Positions 1 to 6,102 of a stretch of DNA of 7,526 nucleotides are shown piece after piece; position 1 is the stretch's first letter; every line of letters starts with the position of its first letter. The DNA comes from JBFELO01 sp041552055. Lineage in GTDB: Bacteria > Acidobacteriota > Thermoanaerobaculia > Thermoanaerobaculales > Sulfomarinibacteraceae. The notes beneath the pieces are model-generated. The model saw only the letters and a list, made by a program, of their open reading frames with translations, was not told the origin of the DNA and searched no databases. The DNA lies in the NCBI GenBank assembly GCA_041552055.1, contig JBFELO010000197.1, positions 1 through 7,526 of the forward strand, in the 5' to 3' direction. A program made the position numbers and the translations under genes.

Positions 1-482
1 CCCGTCACCGCCAGAATCGATGGGATGCGACCTTCGGTTGCCTTGAACAGCGATCCACTGACGCAGCCGCCGGCGAGGACCATTCCGACCCCGTACAGCA
101 GACCACCGGTCGCGGCGGGTACAAGGGACACCCTCCCTGGATAAACCGTGATCCATCCCAGCGTTTGCATGACGCCGAAGCCCAGCATGGCGGTCAGCAC
201 CGCTGTGAGGATCGCCATCACTCCGCGACTGTCGCGCGACAGCACGACCGCGCTGACCAGGGCCGCCGAGCAGAATCCGGCTCGCTGGACCGCGAATCCG
301 AAGGCGAAGTAGATCGCCGCGACCACCGGTCGCATGTCGTTCGTGATGGTACCAATCGCCACACTCGAGATCACCGCCAGAGCGGTGATCACGCCCACTG
401 TCCGGGCGGATCCTCGCGATGGCTTCGCAAGACCCCTCGGGAAGGTGCGGGTGGCGATCGCCGTGGTGGCGGGCGGAGTCAT
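1..482 (-). CDS. YeeE/YedE-family sulfur (thiosulfate-type) transporter, N-terminal part
   Basis: The minus strand reads open from ATG at 482-480 to the left edge, giving 160 codons with the C-terminus outside the window. Hydrophobic stretches lie at about residues 28-46, 52-68, 88-108 and 120-140. Two family-like motifs are clear: QRAGFCSAA (Cys71) and GMVLAGGCVSGSLFKATEGR (Cys140). The Gly-rich, Cys-containing second motif is typical of YeeE/YedE inner-membrane proteins. Characterised members pass thiosulfate through the membrane using conserved cysteines, so a sulfur-compound import role follows from the family; the substrate here is inference. The gene starts 25 bp after the stop of the thioredoxin-fold-like gene. 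A GGAAGG stretch lies about 11 nt before the ATG, so the start is plausible but not certain. It is the last visible gene of the minus-strand block headed by marR or arsN2. Confidence 0.85.
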   Translation of the reverse strand, partial: MTPPATTAIATRTFPRGLAKPSRGSARTVGVITALAVISSVAIGTITNDMRPVVAAIYFAFGFAVQRAGFCSAALVSAVVLSRDSRGVMAILTAVLTAMLGFGVMQTLGWITVYPGRVSLVPAATGGLLYGVGMVLAGGCVSGSLFKATEGRIPSILAVT

Positions 483-507
483 GCTGCGATCAGCCTTCCG
501 CCTCGTG

Positions 508-1062
508 TCAGTAGATCTCGTCCCTGGCGGCGCCGCAGTCCGATCGATTTCCCCAGACCGTTTGAAAAGCGCGCACCAGGTTCTCTGCGCTGTGGTCCTC
601 GGTCACCAGCACGATGCCCCCACCTTTCTTGACCACCAGAACGGCCGGAAAACGTCGTATGTCGTTCTGTTTCACCACGGCTGCAAAGTTCGGATCGGAT
701 GGTCTCAGACGATGGGCCGAGGCGACCATTCCGGAGTCGACCAGAGTCTGTGCCGCCTGTCGGGTGGCCTGCTCGATCCCTGGGTCTGGCGGGTCCATGG
801 GGGCATCGATCGCCACATAGACCACATCCGAACCGGATGTCGACCCCAGGGCGAGCGTGATCCTTTCGTGGTCGTTGGCAACGGCCGTGCGCAGCAACCC
901 TTCCTCGGCCAGGGGTCGCACCTTGCCGGCGCTGGCCGAAGCGATAAAGAGCGAGTAGACCCCCAGGAAAAAGGCAATCGCCGTCCCGCTGGTCAGCAGC
1001 ACCTTCTTTGCTCGACCCTCCGAGCCATGGAGTTCGTCGCTGGCAACCATCGGCCGTGTCAC
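508..1062 (-). CDS. Membrane-anchored thioredoxin-fold-like protein without CXXC
   Basis: This 184-residue protein begins with a short polar N-terminus, then one hydrophobic segment at about residues 21-43 (a signal anchor or uncleaved signal), so the rest should face the periplasm. The C-terminal half has a thioredoxin-like beta-strand pattern: a strand at VVYVAI (80-85), then RRFPAVLVV (136-144) with a Pro139 placed like the thioredoxin cis-proline, followed by a glycine turn and a closing helix (159-171). No CXXC is present. The only cysteine is Cys176, nine residues from the C-terminus. The start is uncertain: GTG at 1062 or ATG at 1050 are the only options after an in-frame upstream TGA, and neither has a clear ribosome site. 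It sits between the exported rhodanese and the YeeE transporter, suggesting a thiol or sulfur-relay partner. The fold assignment comes from pattern only and I recognise no named family. Confidence 0.65.
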   Translation of the reverse strand: MTRPMVASDELHGSEGRAKKVLLTSGTAIAFFLGVYSLFIASASAGKVRPLAEEGLLRTAVANDHERITLALGSTSGSDVVYVAIDAPMDPPDPGIEQATRQAAQTLVDSGMVASAHRLRPSDPNFAAVVKQNDIRRFPAVLVVKKGGGIVLVTEDHSAENLVRAFQTVWGNRSDCGAARDEIY

Positions 1063-1135
1063 CGTTTCGCCGGAGTCGACGATGGATCGCGCGGCTCACC
1101 GAGCCCGGATTGGCGGGTGATGTCCGTTGCGCGGG

Positions 1136-2071
1136 TCATTCGCCGCCAGCCTCGGACGCGGCGGAGGCTTCGATCGGCAGGTCCTCTGCCGCCGCCCACT
1201 CCTGGAACGAACCGTCGTAAAGACGGGTCTCATAACCGGCGTACCTCGCTGCCAGATACGGCAGGCTCGCCCACAGGCCGGTACCGCAGTACGCGACGAC
1301 TGTGTCGCCGGGTTGTGCGCCCGCCTCGACCAACATGGTGGTGATTTCTTCTCTACTTTTGAGCAGATAGGGCGGGTCTTCCTGAAGCAGCGTGAAGAAG
1401 GGGATGTTCTTCGCGCCCGGCACATGCCCCAGGCGATTCCAATCACCGGAAAGGCCGGAGTACCCCTCCTGAGGACGACCGTCGATGATCGCGACCTCGG
1501 GTCGGCCGAGGCGCGCGCTCAGCCACGCGGTATCGACGATGAGGTCGGCGTCGAGGGCGACGACAAGATCGGTCTCCTCGACCGCCGTATCTTCGGTACT
1601 CACCGGACGTTCTTCGGCTCGCCACTTCGGCAGGCCGCCATCGAGATAGGCGACCCGGCCACCAAAACCGGCATACTCGAGCGTGACGACGAACCGCGCC
1701 ACCGCCCATGCCCCCGCCTCGCTGGCAAAGTACGCGACCACGCTGGAATCTGCGCCGATGCCGAGCTTCGAGAGCGCATCGGCTATGTCGTCCGCAGCGG
1801 GCATCTCGTCACGTATGCCGGTCTCGGTTTGCCGGATCAGAGCAAGCAAAGAGCCCCGGCGAGCACCGGGAAGATGACCCTCCTCAAACGAGCCGGCGCG
1901 GCCGATATGAACGACGACCAGGTCGGCGTCATCCAGATGCTCGGCGAGCCAGCCGGTCGTGACCACAGGCGGCATGGCGCCCGAGAGAGCATCCTCGGAT
2001 GCCAATAGGGTCAAGGCACAGATCAGCAACAGTGAGACCTGACACGCAGCAACACCGGCTCTCAGTCCCAT
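1136..2071 (-). CDS. Exported two-domain rhodanese (sulfurtransferase)
   Basis: The 311-residue protein starts at ATG 2071-2069, preceded at 8 nt by GAAAGGA (2080-2086 on the minus strand). A longer reading from 2158 would add 29 residues and bury the signal peptide. Residues 1-32 form a signal peptide or N-terminal anchor with a hydrophobic core (VSLLLICALTLLAS). Two rhodanese domains follow. In the first (about 33-155) the catalytic loop is YFASEAGAWA and has no cysteine, as is usual for the non-catalytic half. The second (about 165-300) has DGRPQEGYSG near residue 198 and the active-site loop CGTGLWAS, with the persulfide-carrying cysteine at 262. The family moves sulfane sulfur from donors such as thiosulfate or 3-mercaptopyruvate to a thiol acceptor. 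The leader suggests the reaction takes place in the envelope. The gene overlaps arsN2 by 10 bp and is followed by a 73-bp gap before the thioredoxin-fold-like gene. Confidence 0.9.
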   Translation of the reverse strand: MGLRAGVAACQVSLLLICALTLLASEDALSGAMPPVVTTGWLAEHLDDADLVVVHIGRAGSFEEGHLPGARRGSLLALIRQTETGIRDEMPAADDIADALSKLGIGADSSVVAYFASEAGAWAVARFVVTLEYAGFGGRVAYLDGGLPKWRAEERPVSTEDTAVEETDLVVALDADLIVDTAWLSARLGRPEVAIIDGRPQEGYSGLSGDWNRLGHVPGAKNIPFFTLLQEDPPYLLKSREEITTMLVEAGAQPGDTVVAYCGTGLWASLPYLAARYAGYETRLYDGSFQEWAAAEDLPIEASAASEAGGE

Positions 2072-2562
2072 GTATGTCGTCCTTTCTCTCGGCGAGCCTT
2101 CACACCAGGTTGACGACCGGACGGCTGGAGCACCATCGCAGTGGCTGTCGCCGGGCAAACCGAATCGAACTCACGCGAGGCGGCTACCTCGGCGGGTACC
2201 TGGTCGCGGTCGAGGACCGCGAATCCAAACGACTCCCAGTACCCCTGGGCGTCGAGGGTGAGCAGGTAGACCTCAGTCAAGCCTCGCCGCCTGGCCTGGT
2301 CGAGGCATTCCACGACCAGATGCTCGCCCACCGCCCTCGAACGGCAGGCTTCGGCCACGGCCACCGAGCGCAGCAGACCAGTGCTGCCGTACTCCTTGAT
2401 GGCGGCTACGCCGATGAGCTCGCCATCGTTCTCCGCCACCAGAAAGGACTTGGCAAACTGATCCTCGATGCCGTCCTCCGGTAGGTCGCAGTCCCTCAGC
2501 AACCGCCGCACGCCGGGGGCGTCGCTGGTCCGGGCCATTCGCAGGTCTGGTTTCAAGCTCAC
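2062..2562 (-). CDS. arsN2: ArsN2-type GNAT N-acetyltransferase
   Basis: The GTG start at 2562-2560 gives 166 residues and is chosen because AGGAGAAGGAA (2567-2577, minus strand) lies just upstream. An ATG at 2634 falls inside the candidate operator and would make an unlikely 5' extension. The sequence matches my memory of the ArsN2 branch of GNAT enzymes: an N-terminal RLLRDCDLPEDGIEDQF, the core strand GLLRSVAVAEACRSR, the strand EVYLLTLDAQGYWESFGF and the C-terminal signature SREFDSVCPATATAM (about 129-143). The acetyl-CoA loop reads RSRAVGEHL (from about residue 74), missing one of the usual glycines. ArsN2 proteins are annotated as arsenic-resistance acetyltransferases because they sit in ars operons; the substrate is not proven by sequence. 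No arsC, arsB or arsM is visible here. The 3' end overlaps the rhodanese start (ATG 2071, TGA 2064-2062), which suggests translational coupling. Confidence 0.85.
   Translation of the reverse strand: MSLKPDLRMARTSDAPGVRRLLRDCDLPEDGIEDQFAKSFLVAENDGELIGVAAIKEYGSTGLLRSVAVAEACRSRAVGEHLVVECLDQARRRGLTEVYLLTLDAQGYWESFGFAVLDRDQVPAEVAASREFDSVCPATATAMVLQPSGRQPGVKARREKGRHTWD
2080..2086 (-). promoter_or_regulatory. Ribosome binding site of the rhodanese, inside arsN2
   Basis: Read on the minus strand this is GAAAGGA, 8 nt before ATG 2071. It lies within the last codons of arsN2. It decides the rhodanese start in favour of the form that begins directly with a signal peptide. Confidence 0.7.
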
Positions 2563-2566
2563 GCCG

Positions 2567-2577
2567 TTCCTTCTCCT
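2567..2577 (-). promoter_or_regulatory. Ribosome binding site of arsN2
   Basis: The minus strand reads AGGAGAAGGAA ending 4 nt before GTG 2562. Two overlapping Shine-Dalgarno cores (AGGAG and AAGGA) are present. This supports the GTG start over the upstream ATG at 2634. Confidence 0.75.
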
Positions 2578-2625
2578 AGCCCGGGGTCGCGACCCCTCGC
2601 GAGCTTCTACGCGAGCGGTCGAGAA

Positions 2626-2644
2626 TAGTTGCATAGAGCAACTA
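2626..2644. promoter_or_regulatory. Candidate MarR operator, perfect inverted repeat
   Basis: The sequence TAGTTGCATAGAGCAACTA has perfect 7-bp arms (TAGTTGC and GCAACTA) around the 5-bp spacer ATAGA. Size and symmetry fit the palindromic sites bound by dimeric MarR-family repressors. It lies in the 119-bp gap between the end of marR and the start of arsN2, about 64 bp upstream of the arsN2 start codon, where a promoter would be expected. The surrounding bases are locally AT-rich compared with the neighbouring genes. I could not assign convincing -35 and -10 boxes. Binding by the adjacent MarR protein is inference from position and form. Confidence 0.7.
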
Positions 2645-2681
2645 AAATGGCGTGCCTCTTGCGCCCCGGAAAGCCCCTGGT

Positions 2682-3173
2682 TCAGCAGCTTCTTTCGGTG
2701 CTGTCGGTAAACCTCATCTTGGCCGCCTCGGCCAGTCGGGCGAGAAGCCGTGCGCTTTCCTTTCGCACCTCCGGCTCGAAATCGGCCAGCAGCCGCTTCA
2801 TCTGATCAACCAGATCCTGTTCGATCTGCCGGTGGAGTCTCCTGCCCTTGGCGCTGACCTCGAGGCTCAGCGCGCGAGCGTCCTCGGAATCGGTGGTCTT
2901 GCGGACATAGCCCAGTCGAACGAGCGAATCGACGGTGCGACTGGCTGTGCTCTTGTCCAGATAGAGTGCGCCCGCTAGCTTGTTCAGCGTCGTTGGACCG
3001 CCAGCCACCAGAAAGCTGATCGCATAGCACTGGGTCACCGAGACATCGTAGTAGCAGACACGTTGGCGATCGCGAAACTGGTAGACACGTACCAGCTCGG
3101 CCAACGACTCCTGCATGGCGATGGCGTCATGCTCGAGGTCGTCGCGTCCGGCGCTGGCCGTCTTCTTCGTCAT
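2682..3173 (-). CDS. MarR-family winged-helix transcriptional regulator
   Basis: The 163-residue protein starts at ATG 3173, preceded by GGAAGGA about 8 nt upstream on the minus strand. Length and layout are those of MarR dimeric regulators: an N-terminal dimerisation helix (about 12-40), a helix-turn-helix with TTLNKLAGALYLDKSTASRT (61-80) containing the recognition helix, a wing with DSEDARALSLEVSAKG (95-110), and C-terminal dimerisation helices to about residue 155. Cys40 and Cys49 flank the short segment YYDVSVTQ near the start of the DNA-binding domain, and Cys163 is the last residue. Such a pair could sense thiols, reactive sulfur, oxidants or arsenite, but this is inference. The gene is codirectional with arsN2, and a perfect palindrome lies between them, so control of the arsN2-rhodanese-YeeE block is likely. 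No equally good palindrome was seen upstream of marR itself. Confidence 0.93.
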   Translation of the reverse strand: MTKKTASAGRDDLEHDAIAMQESLAELVRVYQFRDRQRVCYYDVSVTQCYAISFLVAGGPTTLNKLAGALYLDKSTASRTVDSLVRLGYVRKTTDSEDARALSLEVSAKGRRLHRQIEQDLVDQMKRLLADFEPEVRKESARLLARLAEAAKMRFTDSTERSC

Positions 3174-3539
3174 CGAGAGGGTCCTTCCGGTTGAACTTCA
3201 CCAGTGATCGCCGATGGCCAACGCGCATGCTTCCGACGGGAAGAAACAACGTTGCGCTGCCACGTGACGGATACGTCCGCGTCCATTCCGTGTACATTAA
3301 GCTGCAGGTTCACGGTCCGTTGCAGGAGATGAGGGCCCGCACCGGCGGGTCAGGGATAGGAGATTCCTCGTGCACCTGAGAAGCGTAGCACGTGTCTTAC
3401 AGCGGGGTTCTGGCCCACGCCGGAGCTCAACCTCCGAAATAGCACCAGCGTGAAGAGGACCCGAGGTCTGTGAGAACTGCTCCCAGCCGGCAGACAGTGA
3501 CGTCTTGTGTCATCTCTTGGTCCTCAGCAGGCCAACCGG
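3174..3539. other. Non-coding stretch upstream of marR
   Basis: I find no convincing gene here. A plus-strand reading of 62 codons from 3191 has no recognisable features and no good ribosome site. The promoter of marR should lie within the part nearest 3173, but I could not identify its boxes. An 8-bp palindrome, CAACGTTG, lies at 3247-3254, about 75 bp upstream of the marR start. Confidence 0.5.
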
Positions 3540-3815
3540 TCCACGCGAGTCAGCCGGCGCTCCCCGCATGCGCGGATGAGCGCGTGCTCGCAACGCTGCC
3601 GAGGCCGGGGTTGCGGAGTCGCTCCCTTCGGTCGCTCCTCCGCGCCCCAACCCCACACATGCGGTGGCCGTAAGCCAACCGAGCTCCTTCGTCGCTGCGC
3701 TCCTCAGGACGCAGTTCGCCTCGCGCCGGCTTCGCTGGCTGGGCTCACTTCGCCCCTCCGGCCCGCCGCTGGCGGGCCTGCGACCCCGCTGGCAACGGCC
3801 ACCTGCACTTCCGGG
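3540..3815. repeat. Palindrome-dense extragenic element
   Basis: Several inverted repeats are nested here. GGGGTT (3607-3612) and GCGGAG (3613-3618) pair with CTCCGC (3638-3643) and AACCCC (3649-3654), leaving a 5-nt bulge. GGTGGCCGT (3663-3671) pairs with ACGGCCACC (3795-3803); a further GCCA (3674-3677) pairs with TGGC (3790-3793), forming an outer stem of about 13 bp around a roughly 110-nt insert. Inside that insert is a perfect hairpin with arms GGCCCGCC and GGCGGGCC and a 3-nt loop (3760-3778). Related GC-rich words such as TCGCTCC and CTTCG recur between the stems. No reading frame looks like a normal protein. It could be a dispersed repeat or a cluster of transcription-stopping or RNA-folding elements downstream of the hydrolase gene. 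The family is unknown to me. Confidence 0.5.
3760..3778. repeat. Perfect GC hairpin
   Basis: Arms GGCCCGCC (3760-3767) and GGCGGGCC (3771-3778) are exact reverse complements around the loop GCT. No T-run follows on either strand, so a classic intrinsic terminator is not supported, although the hairpin lies downstream of the minus-strand hydrolase gene. Confidence 0.6.
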
Positions 3816-4083
3816 ATTGTGGCCAATTGAGGTCTTGGGTATGCGGGACCGAGCGCTCGCGGCAGGGTCGTGGCTTGGACGCTCCGTCGACCTCGACTGC
3901 CAATTCCGGCAGGAGCAGCCGGCTCCGCAGGTAGAACTGACTTCACTCTGGCCGTGCAGCGATTGTGCGCACGAAACCCTGCCGAGTGATTTCGGACAGA
4001 ATCGGACCCGGGAATTTCGTCGCCGGGCTCGGTCGATCCCTCACCGCATCGTGCGCGCTCCTTGTGCTGGTCCCGTTGGCCCG
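3816..4083. other. Non-coding stretch downstream of the hydrolase fusion
   Basis: I see no gene, repeat or clear terminator here. Open frames across it are extensions of readings that run through the palindromic element and show no domain or signal pattern. Confidence 0.45.
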
Positions 4084-6102
4084 TCAGCGCGGTGACACCA
4101 CGGCCCGCTGCACCGCCTCGATGAACGCCTGTCCCGGGTTGTCGCCGTAGATGCTCTGGGTCAATATGACGATCAGCAGGTCGCGGGCGGGATCCACGAG
4201 ATAGAAGGTTCCATAGATGCCGGCGTGCGAGTAGGCGCCGTCTTCCGCCACCACGAAGCCGAGGCCCCGGTGGGTGTCGAGACCGAGGCTGCGCGCATCC
4301 CGGTGCTCGTACCACTCCGACTCGAGGCCCATTTCGGCCTCCACGGCCACCGGCAGGTAAGCCGCCTCCACCTCGAGCAGCGGAGAGGTGGCCAGGGCGA
4401 CGGTCTCCGGCTCGAGCAGCCGGGTCGCGCCGAGACGGCCGCCGTCGAGCAGCATCTGGCCGAACCTGGCGAACTCCCAGGCGTTGGAGAGCAGTCCTCC
4501 ACTGGCACGCGGGATGGTGTCGTGGGCAGTGTCCAGCAGCTCCCACGTACCATTCCTGAACCAATACTGGCTGGCCACGTCTGCGTGCTGGGTGACTTTC
4601 GTGTCGTAGGTGGTCCGCTCCATCCCCAACGGATCGAAGATCTCGCTGCGGAGGACGACGTCGAGGGTCTTCCCGCAGATCTTCTCGAGGATCGCGCCCG
4701 CGATGTTGTAGCCGAGGTTGTTGTAGCGGTAGGAGGTCCCGGGTGCGACATCTGGTTCCTTGCGGGCCGCCTCGGCGGCCTCCACTAGCAGGCTCGGCGC
4801 CGTCGGCTGGTCCTCGGAGCGGGGCGTCAGGCCGTCGCAGAAGGGATCGAAGTTCGTGTATCCCGCGGTGTGCTGCAAGAGATGTCGCACGGTGATGGCC
4901 CGCGAGGCTCCGGATTCGAACTCGGGCAGGTGCCGGGCCACCGGGTCGTCGAGGTCGATCCGCCCGCGTTCCACCTGGGTGAGCAGCGCCACGGCGGCCA
5001 CCGACTTGGTCATGGAGCCCACGTTCAACAGGGTGTCCGTGGTCATGGGGCGTCCGCTGTCGAGGTCGGCGACACCGCCGGCCTCGTGCAGGATCACACG
5101 GCCGTGGCGGGCCACCAGGATCTGGTAGCCGAGCACCCGCTCTTCCTCCACGGCGTGCACGAACAGGTCGTGCGCTCGGGCGAGCCTGGCGGAGGACATC
5201 CCTACCGACTCGGGAGACGCCATCCGCAGCCCCTCGGCATCCTGCGTTGCGACGATGTCCTCGAGGGCCCGGTTGAAGGCGTCGGGCGCCTCCGCCATGA
5301 CCGCATGCCCGACGCCGGGCACCACGGTGACCTGGAAATCGGTGGCGTAACGTCGAGCCGTGTCCACTCGGTTCGGGAAGCGGTCGGAGTTGATGCAATG
5401 GATTGGGGTGGCGAGCTCGCGGAGGGTGTCGGCGAGCCCGTTCTTCCAGGTGAAGTAGGACTGTCCAGCCGCGCGCCAGCCGGCTCTGGGAGCCGAGCGG
5501 TAGGTCTCGAGGTCGCGTTGGATCACCGCGTCGTCCACGTTCGTGCCGTAGAGGTCGCGGATGTCCTCCTCGGTGACGGTGTCGAGGAAGCGCACCATGC
5601 CGTCCACCCGGGCCCGGATCTGCTCGTCGGTCAGGACCTGGTCCACGTCGTGGAATACGTCCACCGGCACCAGGATCGCGACCCGGTCCGGTGCCCGTCG
5701 GGCGGCCTCGAGGATCACCCCCGCGCCCATTGAGTGCCCGACCAGTACCGCGTTCTCGATGCGGAGGTGCTCCAGCAGCCAGGCCACGTCCTCCCCGAAG
5801 TCCATCATGGTCCAGCGGTCGCGGGCGTTCACCGAGCGGCCGAAGCCGGGGACGTCCATCGCCAGCACGCGGGAGGAGGTGGCGAAGTGCGCGAGCTGGA
5901 CCTCCCAGTCGGCCATCTCGCCCGCCCATCCGGAAATGAAGACGATCGTGGGCTCGCCTTGCCCCCGGACCTGGTACTCGATGTGGTTGCCGGTGGGGCT
6001 CTCCAATGTTGCGGCGTGGATGTCGGCGGAGCCGCCCGGGATCAGCAGGCCGAGAAGTGCCGCCACTGTCTTCGTCAATAGCAGGGATCGGGCTCGATGC
6101 AT
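4084..6102 (-). CDS. Exported fusion of alpha/beta hydrolase and class C beta-lactamase-like serine hydrolase
   Basis: The 672-residue protein starts at ATG 6102-6100, with AGGAGGA (6107-6113, minus strand) just upstream; a reading from 6132 would add ten residues before a good signal peptide. Residues 1-30 form the signal peptide, with likely cleavage after IHA. The first domain (about 31-285) is an alpha/beta hydrolase: oxyanion region FISGWAG, nucleophile elbow GHSMG with Ser124, likely acid Asp240 in INSDRF, and His266 in PGVGHAV. The second (about 295-672) is a beta-lactamase/penicillin-binding-like hydrolase: SMTK with Ser363 and Lys366, YNN at 460-462, and HAG at 626-628. Both catalytic sets appear intact. 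The first domain likely cleaves an ester, lactone or amide; the second resembles esterases and D-amino-acid peptidases more than true resistance enzymes. Substrates are unknown. The gene is transcribed divergently from a broken winged-helix regulator. Confidence 0.9.
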   Translation of the reverse strand: MHRARSLLLTKTVAALLGLLIPGGSADIHAATLESPTGNHIEYQVRGQGEPTIVFISGWAGEMADWEVQLAHFATSSRVLAMDVPGFGRSVNARDRWTMMDFGEDVAWLLEHLRIENAVLVGHSMGAGVILEAARRAPDRVAILVPVDVFHDVDQVLTDEQIRARVDGMVRFLDTVTEEDIRDLYGTNVDDAVIQRDLETYRSAPRAGWRAAGQSYFTWKNGLADTLRELATPIHCINSDRFPNRVDTARRYATDFQVTVVPGVGHAVMAEAPDAFNRALEDIVATQDAEGLRMASPESVGMSSARLARAHDLFVHAVEEERVLGYQILVARHGRVILHEAGGVADLDSGRPMTTDTLLNVGSMTKSVAAVALLTQVERGRIDLDDPVARHLPEFESGASRAITVRHLLQHTAGYTNFDPFCDGLTPRSEDQPTAPSLLVEAAEAARKEPDVAPGTSYRYNNLGYNIAGAILEKICGKTLDVVLRSEIFDPLGMERTTYDTKVTQHADVASQYWFRNGTWELLDTAHDTIPRASGGLLSNAWEFARFGQMLLDGGRLGATRLLEPETVALATSPLLEVEAAYLPVAVEAEMGLESEWYEHRDARSLGLDTHRGLGFVVAEDGAYSHAGIYGTFYLVDPARDLLIVILTQSIYGDNPGQAFIEAVQRAVVSPR

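Noticed and set aside
479..1099. A second minus-strand frame over the thioredoxin-like gene
   Set aside because: Its translation lacks the membrane segment and beta-strand pattern of the 508-1062 frame and is rich in Arg and Gly.
334..1344. A 336-codon plus-strand frame across the YeeE and thioredoxin-like genes
   Set aside because: Composition is shadow-like (Arg/Gly-rich, no domain), while the minus-strand frames there carry recognisable motifs.
1127..2008. A 293-codon plus-strand frame opposite the rhodanese
   Set aside because: The antisense rhodanese explains the open frame; the plus reading has no domain pattern or ribosome site.
2563..2634. Upstream ATG (2634) as the start of arsN2
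   Set aside because: It falls inside the perfect palindrome, lacks a ribosome site, and adds a basic N-terminus foreign to the family. GTG 2562 has a strong site.
3247..3254. CAACGTTG palindrome upstream of marR as a second operator
   Set aside because: Only 8 bp, with half-sites in the opposite order to the 2626-2644 repeat and no 5-bp spacer, so it is likely chance.
3540..3815. Integron attC site
   Set aside because: The foldback shape is suggestive, but I could not find matching RYYYAAC and GTTRRRY core boxes at its ends, nor an integrase or cassette arrangement nearby.
3664..4095. A 143-codon plus-strand frame across the palindromic element
   Set aside because: The translation merely reads through the inverted repeats, with no signal, domain or good start.
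3704..5929. A 741-codon open reading frame on the minus strand, overlapping most of the hydrolase fusion
   Set aside because: It is out of frame with a gene that has two full sets of catalytic motifs, and its translation is low-complexity Arg/Gly/Pro typical of a GC-rich shadow frame.
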